Part shown: positions 8,170-16,131 of the stretch, in pieces
How positions within the stretch are numbered: position 1 is the stretch's first letter
How the letters are laid out: every line of letters starts with the position of its first letter
Assembly (NCBI GenBank): GCA_038529265.1
Contig: JBCBDX010000011.1
Span: 1-64,000, forward strand
Length of the DNA stretch: 64,000 nucleotides
From: JBCBDX01 sp038529265
GTDB lineage: Bacteria > Pseudomonadota > Alphaproteobacteria > Rhizobiales > Rhizobiaceae
Direction: 5' to 3'
Notes under the pieces: generated by a model
What the model was told of the DNA's origin: nothing
The model's input: the letters and a program-made list of their open reading frames with translations, nothing else
Database searches by the model: none
Program-made: the position numbers and the translations under genes

Positions 8170-9346
8170 GCCGCTAGCAGGCATCAAGGTTTTGGACCTG
8201 ACCAATGTGCTGGCCGGTCCCTTTTGTTGCTATCAGCTCGCACTACTGGGCGCGCAAACCATAAAGGTTGAGCGGCCAGGTGCCGGCGATTTGGCACGAC
8301 AATTGGGCGCCGATCCGCAACGGAATGCTGCCAATATGGGCGTCAGCTTTCTAGCACAAAATGCGGGTAAGCAATCGCTCACACTCGATCTGAAAAAGCC
8401 GGACGGTGTCGAAATTCTGAAGCGTCTGGTCGGTCAAGCTGACGTGTTGGTCGAAAACTTCAGACCCGGTGTTATGGCTCGGCTCGGGTTGGATCATGAA
8501 GCGCTGAAAGCGGTCAATCCGAGGCTGATCTATTGCGCGATTTCCGGCTACGGCCAGGACGGTCCGCTGAAAGATGATCCAGCCTATGACCAGATCATCC
8601 AAGGCATGAGCGGTGTTATGTCGATCACCGGTGACGACCAAACTGCGCCGCTGCGAGTGGGTTATCCCATCGCAGACACTGTTGGAGGTATGACGGCGGC
8701 CTTTTCGATTGCTGCTGCGTTATACGAGACGCCGCGCGGTGCGATGCTCGATGTCTCCATGACCGAGGCGGTGATCTCCACCATGGGTTGGGTGGTGTCG
8801 AACCATTTGATCGGCGATGTGGAGCCGGAGGCTTTGGGCAATGAGAACATGACATCAGCGCCATCAGGCACGTTTCAAACCGCTGATGCGCCGATCAACA
8901 TTGCCGCAAATCGCGATACACAATGGGAAGCGCTGGCACGTCACTTGGGTAAAGAAGAGCTTTTGACCGACCCGGACTATGCAACGCGAGAAGATCGCAA
9001 GCGAAACCGGCTCGCTTTGCGCACTGAGCTGGAACGCACGCTCATCAGCCGAAATGCGCGGGATTGGGTCGAAGAACTAAGCAGACTGGGCGTTCCTTGC
9101 GGATTGGTGATGACCGTTCCGCAAATCCTCCAGGAGCCACAAATCAAGCAACGCGCATTGGTCGGGGAAACCAAAATCGGTAATGAAACCCATCAGATTT
9201 TGAATGCACCCATGCTGATCGATGGTCAACGCCCAAGCGCTGAAATGCCGCCACCGACGCTCGGCGCTGACACAGACGCAATTCTTGGAGAATTGGGTTA
9301 TGACGCTGATGAAATCAGTCAGTTCAGACTAAAGGGTGTCATATGA
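8159..9346 (+). CDS. Family III CoA-transferase (CaiB/BaiF), probable citrate or tricarboxylate activator
   Basis: Class III acyl-CoA transferase that moves CoA between a donor thioester and a free carboxylate. It shows the family start PLAGIKVLDLTNVLAGPF, the VENFRPGVMARLGL stretch and the catalytic aspartate D144 in PAYDQIIQGMSG (formyl-CoA transferase Asp169 position). 395 residues from the ATG at 8159; a GTG at 8120 would add 13 residues inside tctA with no homologous sequence, so the ATG is preferred. It overlaps tctA by 11 bases and the lyase gene by 4 (ATGA). Position between a tricarboxylate importer and a citryl-CoA-lyase-like gene suggests it makes citryl-CoA or an analogue from the imported acid; donor and acceptor are not provable here. 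Confidence 0.85.
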   Translation: MGTKPLAGIKVLDLTNVLAGPFCCYQLALLGAQTIKVERPGAGDLARQLGADPQRNAANMGVSFLAQNAGKQSLTLDLKKPDGVEILKRLVGQADVLVENFRPGVMARLGLDHEALKAVNPRLIYCAISGYGQDGPLKDDPAYDQIIQGMSGVMSITGDDQTAPLRVGYPIADTVGGMTAAFSIAAALYETPRGAMLDVSMTEAVISTMGWVVSNHLIGDVEPEALGNENMTSAPSGTFQTADAPINIAANRDTQWEALARHLGKEELLTDPDYATREDRKRNRLALRTELERTLISRNARDWVEELSRLGVPCGLVMTVPQILQEPQIKQRALVGETKIGNETHQILNAPMLIDGQRPSAEMPPPTLGADTDAILGELGYDADEISQFRLKGVI

Positions 9347-10113
9347 GTGATGTCAGCGACTGGTGGCGCACCGCAATCATCGATATGGAGCCGGGCCGCA
9401 TCGCTATTCGAGGCAAGCCCATTGAAGAGTTGATTGGCAGTGTGACCTTTCCGCAGATGATCTGGCTGATGGTGAGCGGTACCATGCCAACAGATGCGCA
9501 GGCCAAGCTTTTTGAAGCGGCGCTGGTAGCTGCGGTCGACCACGGCCCGCAGGCACCATCCATCGCGACGGCCCGCATGGCGGTCACATGCGGTTTAGGG
9601 TTGAACAACGCGATGGCGAGCGCAGTGAACATGTTGGGAGACGTGCATGGCGGCGCCGGTGAACAAGCCGTTGAGTTCTTTCATTTTGTGCGAGCCCATG
9701 ACGGGATGCTGAGTAACGCCATCGATGCCTGGCAGGTCGAACGCGGAAAAATCATTCCGGGTTACGGCCACCGTTTTCACACGCCCACCGATCCGCGGGC
9801 ACCGCGCTTGATGGCGTTGGTCGAGGCGGCTGCAGCTGACGGCATCGTCGATGGTGCGTTTCGTGACACGGCGATGGCGGTGGAAAAGGAACTGGCGGCG
9901 CGTCTTGGTAAACCGCTGCCCATGAATATTGATGGTGCGACCGCAGTTATCTACGCAGAACTAGGCTTTGAACCGCCGCTTGCACGCGGTCTTTTTTGCC
10001 TTTCACGTTCCGTGGGAATTTTAGCCCACGCTTGGGAACAAATGCAGCAGGGTGGCCGAAACAAAGGGCCGACACCACCGCAATATAGATGGACCTACGA
10101 GAGCAACGAATAA
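9343..10113 (+). CDS. Citryl-CoA lyase-like protein, short citrate-synthase fold
   Basis: Member of the citrate synthase superfamily, but only 256 residues, the size of citryl-CoA lyase rather than citrate synthase (about 430). The catalytic triad is kept: H102 in GDVHGGAGEQ, H143 in PGYGHRFHT and D197 in MNIDGATAV, matching citrate synthase His274, His320 and Asp375. Expected reaction: citryl-CoA to acetyl-CoA plus oxaloacetate, or an analogous cleavage of a methylated or reduced tricarboxyl-CoA. The start overlaps the CoA-transferase stop (ATGA). Together the two would do the job of citrate lyase CitDEF with unrelated folds. Alternative: citramalyl- or methylcitryl-CoA lyase. Confidence 0.8.
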   Translation: MSDVSDWWRTAIIDMEPGRIAIRGKPIEELIGSVTFPQMIWLMVSGTMPTDAQAKLFEAALVAAVDHGPQAPSIATARMAVTCGLGLNNAMASAVNMLGDVHGGAGEQAVEFFHFVRAHDGMLSNAIDAWQVERGKIIPGYGHRFHTPTDPRAPRLMALVEAAAADGIVDGAFRDTAMAVEKELAARLGKPLPMNIDGATAVIYAELGFEPPLARGLFCLSRSVGILAHAWEQMQQGGRNKGPTPPQYRWTYESNE

Positions 10114-10139
10114 TCAATCCGACGGGTTGGCATAGTTCG

Positions 10140-10928
10140 CTATTTGACGAGCGTGTAGTCGAGCGCTTTCACAATCTCCGGGTCGAGTTGGCCTGCGATA
10201 ACTTCTAGCGATTTTGATGAAAAATCCTGTTTGGGATCGTAGCTTTGCGCGCGCTTTGCATAATCGTCAAATGTGAGCTTGTCGCCTTTCGTGGACTTGT
10301 GAGGCAGTTCATAGTCATCAGGAAGCACAAGACCTTTTTGCGCTAGCCGCAAAACGAAATCGTCGGGCGCAGAAACAAGGTCCTCATACCGAACCAGAAC
10401 AGCGTTCTTCAGCTCGGCGGCGGCTTTGACATATGAGCCCGATTTCAGCGACCAGAGCTCCGCCGGTCCGCTTACCGTCGCGGTCCAGCTGATATTGTCA
10501 CGTTCATTTAGTAAGATCGGTTGGCGCACAAACTTTGATTTGAAGAAGCCCGATGCTGGTGTGATGTCGTACGGGCGTCGGAATAGCGAAGAGATAAAAT
10601 AGTACGGATTGCGCACAATGAAGATGAAAAACGTGCTGTCGAACCCCGAAAACAGCCGCTGCTCGTCGGCCACAGCATAAGCGTGTTTCCATCCCAAATG
10701 GTCGGGAACCTCTTGCTCCCGGCGTAGGTCGACAATTCGCTGGTAGGCCATGTGCCGCGCGGACTTCGGAAACTGACGAACCATCGGTCTTGGGTTGAAA
10801 TCAGGGCGATGACCAAGCGGCACCAGCCATGGTGCGTTTCTCAAAACGAGCTGTTCGACAAAATTTGTGCCGGTGTTTCGCTCGCCGTAGATTTTGAGAA
10901 ACTTGAATGGGCTCTGCGGGTCAGACAT
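10140..10928 (-). CDS. Sulfotransferase-like protein
   Basis: Cytoplasmic protein of 262 residues with sulfotransferase fold hallmarks: an N-terminal phosphosulfate-binding loop KIYGERNTGTNFVEQLV (12-28) after the first strand, a 3'-phosphate motif IVRNPYYFISSLFRRP and the late VRYEDLVSAPDDFV strand common to carbohydrate sulfotransferases. It would transfer sulfate from PAPS to a sugar or lipid acceptor; no acceptor or polysaccharide cluster is nearby. Stands alone between two plus-strand operons. No good ribosome site precedes the ATG. The fold is fairly secure, the activity is inferred. Confidence 0.65.
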   Translation of the reverse strand: MSDPQSPFKFLKIYGERNTGTNFVEQLVLRNAPWLVPLGHRPDFNPRPMVRQFPKSARHMAYQRIVDLRREQEVPDHLGWKHAYAVADEQRLFSGFDSTFFIFIVRNPYYFISSLFRRPYDITPASGFFKSKFVRQPILLNERDNISWTATVSGPAELWSLKSGSYVKAAAELKNAVLVRYEDLVSAPDDFVLRLAQKGLVLPDDYELPHKSTKGDKLTFDDYAKRAQSYDPKQDFSSKSLEVIAGQLDPEIVKALDYTLVK

Positions 10929-11011
10929 GACGGTAAAAGCCTGCTTGCGATGCGCGCAAATAATTTGTCATTGTCGCGCGGTGCTACAGCAAGCATGGGT
11001 GGGGAGCAAGG

Positions 11012-11902
11012 ATGTCAACGGCAATCCAACAAGAAGCGATTGAAGGTGTTATTGCTGATGGTGCGGTACTCCGGCAGATCGCAACCGGTTTTACATTTAC
11101 TGAGGGGCCAATTTGGGATCCGCATGCTCATTGGCTGCTCTTTTCAGACATAGCAGAAAGTAAGCAATATCAGTGGGATGAAGAAGAAGGGCTGCGCCTC
11201 TTTAGACAACCCTCAAATCAGGCTAATGGCAATTGCTTTGATAGGCAGGGGCGCATCATTTCTTGCGAACACGCCTCCTCTCACCTTGTAATCCATGATC
11301 ATGGCGGCAAACGCGTGACTGTATTGGCCTCCCATTTTGAGGGCGCTGAACTGAACAGCCCTAACGATGTTATATGTGACACGCAAAACCGAATTTGGTT
11401 CAGCGATCCGGCATTTGGGCGATTGCGGGAAGATTTGGGCCTCATTCGGGATCAAGAACTGTCTTTTCAGGGTGTTTTCCGCCTCGACCCAGATGAAACA
11501 TTGGCTTGTGTTGTCGGCGACCTGAAACAGCCCAATGGCCTGTGCCTTTCCAATGATGAAAAGAAGCTGTTTGTAAACGACAGCTGGGGCCCGACAATTC
11601 ACGTTTATGAGGTCTTTCCTGATGGCAGCATTTCAGACGGACAACTTTGGGTAACCGTCACGGGAGAAGGAGAGGGGGTGCCTGATGGTATGAAGGTTGA
11701 TCTATCTGATCGCATCTTCTGCAATGGTCCGGGAGGCGTCCATGTGTACGACGACAAGGCAAATCATCTCGGCATGATCGCAACGCCAGAGAAGTCTACC
11801 AACTTCTGCTTCGGTGGCCCCAATCACTCAACATTATTCATAACCGCCAGCACTTCGGTCTATGCGATTGAGACGATAACCTCATCCAAACCGGCATATT
11901 AA
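11012..11902 (+). CDS. SMP-30/gluconolactonase family protein
   Basis: Six-bladed beta-propeller lactonase of the SMP-30/LRE family, 296 residues, cytosolic (no signal peptide). Diagnostic stretches are FTEGPIWDPHAHWLLFSDI near residue 29, with the metal-ligand Glu in FTEGP, ELNSPNDVICDTQNRIWFSDP (Asn metal ligand), LKQPNGLCLSNDEKKLFVND and GEGVPDGMKVDLSDRIF with the catalytic Asp. Likely hydrolyses a sugar lactone to the aldonic acid; the substrate is unknown and no sugar dehydrogenase is adjacent. GGGGAGCAAGG just before the ATG is a strong ribosome site. Confidence 0.83.
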   Translation: MSTAIQQEAIEGVIADGAVLRQIATGFTFTEGPIWDPHAHWLLFSDIAESKQYQWDEEEGLRLFRQPSNQANGNCFDRQGRIISCEHASSHLVIHDHGGKRVTVLASHFEGAELNSPNDVICDTQNRIWFSDPAFGRLREDLGLIRDQELSFQGVFRLDPDETLACVVGDLKQPNGLCLSNDEKKLFVNDSWGPTIHVYEVFPDGSISDGQLWVTVTGEGEGVPDGMKVDLSDRIFCNGPGGVHVYDDKANHLGMIATPEKSTNFCFGGPNHSTLFITASTSVYAIETITSSKPAY

Positions 11903-11962
11903 ATGGCGTATGGACCATAACGCCTTGTTGCCAAACGGTTTACTTTGGCTACGCTGACAAAC

Positions 11963-13399
11963 ATGAGTGATCAGGAAAAGCCGCAATTCTTCGATGAAAT
12001 GTATGAAGCCGATGGTGGTGCGCGCTCGCCCTACGCCCTTTATGGCCAATGGCTTGAAAATGAAGATATCAAACAGCTTTTAAAGAAGTCCGCAGAAGCA
12101 GAGACTTTTTTTCGGCGGACCGGCATCACTTTCAACGTCTATGGCATGCAGGAAGCTGACGAGCGGCTCATCCCGTTCGACGTTGTGCCGCGCATCATTT
12201 CGGGCGCCGAATGGCGGCGTCTCGAAAAGGGCATCGAGCAGCGCGTAACCGCCATCAATGCGTTCTTGCATGATATTTATCATCGTCAGGAGATCCTGCG
12301 CGCTGGCCGCATTCCGCGTGAATTGATTGCCAACAATGAGGCGTTCTTGCCGCAGATGATAGGTGTAACACCGCCCGGCAACATTTACACACACATCGTC
12401 GGGACAGATCTCGTACGAACGGGACCGAATGACTTTTACGTATTGGAGGATAATGCTCGTACGCCATCTGGCGTCTCATACATGCTCGAAAACCGGGAAA
12501 CGATGCTGCAAATGTTCCCGGAGCTCTTTGTACGAAACAAGGTGCGTGATGTTAGTCGATATCCGTCGGAACTGTTGCGTTCTTTGTCCGCAGCTGCCCC
12601 CCCAACAAGTGGCGATGGCGACCCTGTCGTGGCGGTTCTGACCCCCGGCATTCACAACTCTGCCTATTTTGAGCATGCATTCCTTGCAGACCAGATGGGC
12701 GTGGAGCTCGTGGAAGGTAATGATCTGCGCGTTGTGGATGGGCGTATCGCAATGCGTACCACGCGCGGCTACAAAGCAGTCGATGTTATCTACCGCCGCG
12801 TCGACGATGATTTCCTTGATCCACTCAACTTCAATCCAATTTCCCAATTGGGTGTTGCAGGTATTTTGGATGTCTACCGTGCCGGTGGCATTACCATTGC
12901 CAATGCGCCAGGTACCGGCATCGCCGATGACAAGGCAATCTATTCCTATATGCCTGAAATCGTGGAGTTTTATACTGGTCAGAAGGCGATATTGAAGAAC
13001 GTACCCACCTGGCGCTGCTCGGAAGCGGATGCATTGGCCTATGTGCTCGACAATCTCGACGAGCTTGTCGTTAAAGAAGTTCACGGTTCTGGTGGATATG
13101 GGATGCTTGTTGGTCCGGCGGCTTCAAAAAAGGAGATCAAGGCCTTCCGCGAGAAATTGAAAGCCAAACCGGGCAACTATATTGCTCAACCAACGCTGGC
13201 TCTTTCTACAGCGCCGATCCTGACGAAGAAGGGCCTTGCGCCACGTCATTTGGATCTGCGCCCGTTCGTTCTGGTGTCTCCGCAAGGGGTATCGCTGACG
13301 CCGGGTGGTCTGACGCGCGTTGCTTTGAAAGCTGGTTCGCTCGTGGTGAACTCAAGCCAGGGCGGCGGCACAAAAGATACTTGGGTTCTGGAGGAATAG
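11963..13399 (+). CDS. Circularly permuted ATP-grasp protein of the Anbu cluster
   Basis: Member of the CP_ATPgrasp_1 (DUF404/DUF407) family, peptide-ligase-like enzymes with a circularly permuted ATP-grasp fold. Recognisable segments are FDEMYEADGGARSPY at the N-terminus, GTDLVRTGPNDFYVLEDNARTPSG in the middle (quoted parts of one run), VKEVHGSGGYGMLVGP (ATP-binding loop) and DLRPFVLVSP near the C-terminus. A TTG 18 bases upstream (11945) is in frame but the ATG gives the usual MSDQ-type start. It is followed after 3 bases by the alpha-E gene. The family is proposed to form an amide bond on an unknown peptide; the reaction has not been shown. Confidence 0.88.
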   Translation: MSDQEKPQFFDEMYEADGGARSPYALYGQWLENEDIKQLLKKSAEAETFFRRTGITFNVYGMQEADERLIPFDVVPRIISGAEWRRLEKGIEQRVTAINAFLHDIYHRQEILRAGRIPRELIANNEAFLPQMIGVTPPGNIYTHIVGTDLVRTGPNDFYVLEDNARTPSGVSYMLENRETMLQMFPELFVRNKVRDVSRYPSELLRSLSAAAPPTSGDGDPVVAVLTPGIHNSAYFEHAFLADQMGVELVEGNDLRVVDGRIAMRTTRGYKAVDVIYRRVDDDFLDPLNFNPISQLGVAGILDVYRAGGITIANAPGTGIADDKAIYSYMPEIVEFYTGQKAILKNVPTWRCSEADALAYVLDNLDELVVKEVHGSGGYGMLVGPAASKKEIKAFREKLKAKPGNYIAQPTLALSTAPILTKKGLAPRHLDLRPFVLVSPQGVSLTPGGLTRVALKAGSLVVNSSQGGGTKDTWVLEE

Positions 13400-13402
13400 C
13401 CG

Positions 13403-14344
13403 ATGCTGGGTCGTACAGCAGGTGGGCTGTTTTGGATGTTCCGTTACCTTGAACGCGCCGAAAACACGGCGCGACTTCTGGACGTCGGTTTTCGCATTGC
13501 GCTCACTCGGCCTGACAATGCAGCCGATGAGTGGGCGTCCGTATTGCAGACCGCAGGCATTCGTGAAGCCTACGATCAAAAGTACGACAGCTATGAACAA
13601 GGTCGTGTTGTCGATTTCATGCTGCGCGACAAGGATAATCATTCCAGTGCTTTGGCGGCGACAACGGCGGCGCGAACCAATGCACGAATGGTCCGAACGG
13701 CGCTAACACGAGAGGCGTGGGAGGCGGTCAATGAATGCTGGATGGCCGTGCGCAACGCCATTCACGGCCGCATTGCCGACCGGGATTTACCTGATGTTTT
13801 GCGCCTTATCCGTCAGCAAAACGCTTTGGTGCGCGGCGCGTTGCACGGTTCCATGCTGCGCAATGATATTTATGACTTCTCGCGTCTTGGCACCTTCATC
13901 GAGCGCGCCGATGCAACTGCCCGCATCCTCGACGTGAAATATTACGTGTTGCTGCCATCGACGGTGGCTATCGGCTCCTCCTATGACAATGTGCAGTGGG
14001 AAAATGTGCTTATGTCGGTCGCTGGTTTACGGTCATACCGCCATGCCAAGGGTTCGCGCATTAATGCGATGGGCGTCGCAGAATTTGTCATCCTAGATGG
14101 CCGCATGCCGAGATCGCTTGCCTTCTGTTACAAAAAAATTGTCGATAATCTGGGTTATCTGGAACGCGATTACGGTGAACGGCTAAAGTGCCATGAGATG
14201 GCTGAAGCCGTTTCGGACACTCTCAGAACCCGAACGATTGAGAACATTATTGAAGATGGCTTGCATGAGAGCATTCTGACGTTCATTCGTGCCAATAGCC
14301 AACTGGCCCTGCAAATTGAACGCGATTATCGGTTCATGGAATAG
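13403..14344 (+). CDS. Alpha-E domain protein of the Anbu cluster
   Basis: Alpha-E (DUF403) family, an all-helical protein of 313 residues with the signature start MLGRTAGGLFWMFRYLERAE and a YHVLLPS-like segment (VKYYVLLPS) in the middle. The family always travels with the circularly permuted ATP-grasp protein, sometimes fused to it, and is thought to be its partner. It lies 3 bases after the ATP-grasp stop and 8 bases before the transglutaminase start. Molecular function is unknown. Confidence 0.88.
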   Translation: MLGRTAGGLFWMFRYLERAENTARLLDVGFRIALTRPDNAADEWASVLQTAGIREAYDQKYDSYEQGRVVDFMLRDKDNHSSALAATTAARTNARMVRTALTREAWEAVNECWMAVRNAIHGRIADRDLPDVLRLIRQQNALVRGALHGSMLRNDIYDFSRLGTFIERADATARILDVKYYVLLPSTVAIGSSYDNVQWENVLMSVAGLRSYRHAKGSRINAMGVAEFVILDGRMPRSLAFCYKKIVDNLGYLERDYGERLKCHEMAEAVSDTLRTRTIENIIEDGLHESILTFIRANSQLALQIERDYRFME

Positions 14345-14352
14345 GTAAGCCA

Positions 14353-15174
14353 ATGCTGCTGGACGTAAAACACACCACAACGTATCGCTTTGGCTCCCAA
14401 ACAAATTATGGGCTTAAACAATTGCGTGTTCTGCCCAAAGAGCGCGACAGCCAAAAGGTTCACTCATGGGATCTGACTTTGACCGGCGCGAAACGCGAAT
14501 TGGAATTTGAAGATCAGCACCACAACCATGTCGTGCTGGCAAGCATTGAAGAAGGGGTGCATGAGGTCGTTATCAAAAGCGCCGGACGTATCGAAACAAT
14601 TGATACGGCAGGCGTGATTGGCGCCCATGGCGGCTATGCACCGTTATGGTATTTCAAGCAAAGCACAGCCTTGACCCGTGCGGGCAGAAACGTCGTCGCG
14701 CTTGCTTCCCGCCTTCCTGAAAATGATGATGCGCTTGCCCGGATGCATGCGCTGAGCGCTATGATTAGAGATAGTGTCGACTATCAGATTGGCGCGACAA
14801 GCGTTGATACCAGTGCAGATCGCGCCATAGAAATCGGCGGCGGCGTTTGTCAGGACCATGCACATATCATGATTGCTGTAGCCAGACGTCTAGGTCTGCC
14901 GGCTCGCTATGTCAGTGGCTATCTGATGATGAATGACCGCGTGGATCAGGATGCGAGCCATGCGTGGGCTGAAGTCTATGTTGAGCCATTGGGTTGGGTC
15001 GGTTTTGATGTCTCCAACGGTATCAGTCCCGATGAGCGCTACGTGCGCGTTGCAACTGGCCTCGATTATGTTGAAGCAGCGCCAATCTCAGGGGTCCGTT
15101 ATACCGATGCGGCTGGCAAAATCGATGGGGAAGATCAGGAAGCCATACTTGTCGATGTCGCCGTACAGCAATAA
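14353..15174 (+). CDS. Transglutaminase-like protein of the Anbu cluster
   Basis: Bacterial transglutaminase-like protein of 273 residues. The N-terminal beta domain starts LLDVKHTTTYRFGSQTNYGL; the papain-like core carries the full triad, C166 in GGGVCQDHAHI, H203 in ASHAWAEVYVE and D219 in GWVGFDVSNG. No signal peptide, so cytoplasmic. In this cluster the enzyme is thought to act as a peptidase or amidase reversing or processing what the ATP-grasp protein ligates; that is a published proposal, not shown. Its stop is 42 bases before the Anbu start. Confidence 0.88.
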   Translation: MLLDVKHTTTYRFGSQTNYGLKQLRVLPKERDSQKVHSWDLTLTGAKRELEFEDQHHNHVVLASIEEGVHEVVIKSAGRIETIDTAGVIGAHGGYAPLWYFKQSTALTRAGRNVVALASRLPENDDALARMHALSAMIRDSVDYQIGATSVDTSADRAIEIGGGVCQDHAHIMIAVARRLGLPARYVSGYLMMNDRVDQDASHAWAEVYVEPLGWVGFDVSNGISPDERYVRVATGLDYVEAAPISGVRYTDAAGKIDGEDQEAILVDVAVQQ

Positions 15175-15216
15175 CGGTTGAGTCGAGATGAAACTGCATC
15201 AAGAAGGTGAGAACCC

Positions 15217-15948
15217 ATGACCTATTGCGTTGGGCTTCGGCTGGCGAACGGTCTCGTCTTCATGTCAGACACCCGCACCAATGCGGGCGTGGATAACATT
15301 TCCACCTTCAAGAAAATGTACACTTGGGAAGTGCCGGGTGAGCGCTTCATCATGTTGATGACTGCTGGCAATCTGGCGACAACGCAAACCGTTGTCAGCA
15401 TGATTGAAGAGCACACCAAAGCGGCTGCAGATAGAGAATCGTCGATCCTGAAAGTACCCTCAATGTTCGAAGCGGCGACATTGATCGGCCAGACACTCCG
15501 GCAGGTTATTGCTGACGCTTCCGCAAACGGTCAGGACGCGGAATCAAAATTCGGTGCCACCATGATCCTTGGCGGACAGCTGGCAGATGGGGAAATGCGT
15601 ATGTTCCTCATCTATCCGGAAGGCAACTTTATAGAAGCCTCCGATGACACTCCATTTTTCCAGATCGGTGAGACCAAGTATGGTCGGCCAATTTTGGTGA
15701 GGGCCTATGATCGCGACATGAGCATGGAAGAAGCAGCAAAGCTGTTGCTCGTGTCATTTGACTCCACAATTAAAGCAAACCTCTCCGTCAGCTTGCCGCT
15801 GGACATGGTCACCTATCAGCGGGACAGTTTGAAGAAAGGCCTTGGCCTGCGCTTTGAGGCCGATGATCCATATTATCAGATGATCTCATCCAATTGGGGT
15901 GAAGCACTTCGGTCTGCGTTTGGCTCGCTGGATGATCCGGTTTTCTGA
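15217..15948 (+). CDS. Anbu, proteasome-like self-compartmentalising protease
   Basis: Anbu (ancestral beta subunit, bacterial proteasome homologue) of the Ntn-hydrolase fold related to HslV and 20S beta subunits. The N-terminus MTYCVGLRLANGLVFMSDTR leaves Thr2 as nucleophile once Met is removed, with D18 and K33 (STFKKMY) as the other active-site residues. 243 residues is normal for Anbu. Known Anbu proteins form open helical rings and no ATPase partner is encoded here. Fourth gene of the conserved set with ATP-grasp, alpha-E and transglutaminase, consistent with a peptide ligation and degradation pathway of unknown substrate. Confidence 0.9.
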   Translation: MTYCVGLRLANGLVFMSDTRTNAGVDNISTFKKMYTWEVPGERFIMLMTAGNLATTQTVVSMIEEHTKAAADRESSILKVPSMFEAATLIGQTLRQVIADASANGQDAESKFGATMILGGQLADGEMRMFLIYPEGNFIEASDDTPFFQIGETKYGRPILVRAYDRDMSMEEAAKLLLVSFDSTIKANLSVSLPLDMVTYQRDSLKKGLGLRFEADDPYYQMISSNWGEALRSAFGSLDDPVF

Positions 15949-16131
15949 TCCAAGTGGCACGTCTTGACGCCGTTGTATGACGTTTGGTTAGGTACGTAAC
16001 CCGTTTATGCAAAATCCCTCGCAATTAGCCGCCATTAAAGCAGCCGAGAGACTTGATTAGCGGCCAACATTGTCGCAAGACCAACGTTGATGATGCGTGT
16101 ACCGCACACGCTAAAACGATAGGGGTTACTC

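Noticed and set aside
12476..13084. 202-codon frame antisense to the ATP-grasp gene
   Set aside because: Overlaps conserved ATP-grasp sequence entirely and has no ribosome site or recognisable domain.
15949..16131. Stem-loops GGTTA/TAACC and GCGTGT/ACACGC after the Anbu gene as terminator or small RNA
   Set aside because: Short stems, no T tract, no promoter recognised; not enough to annotate.
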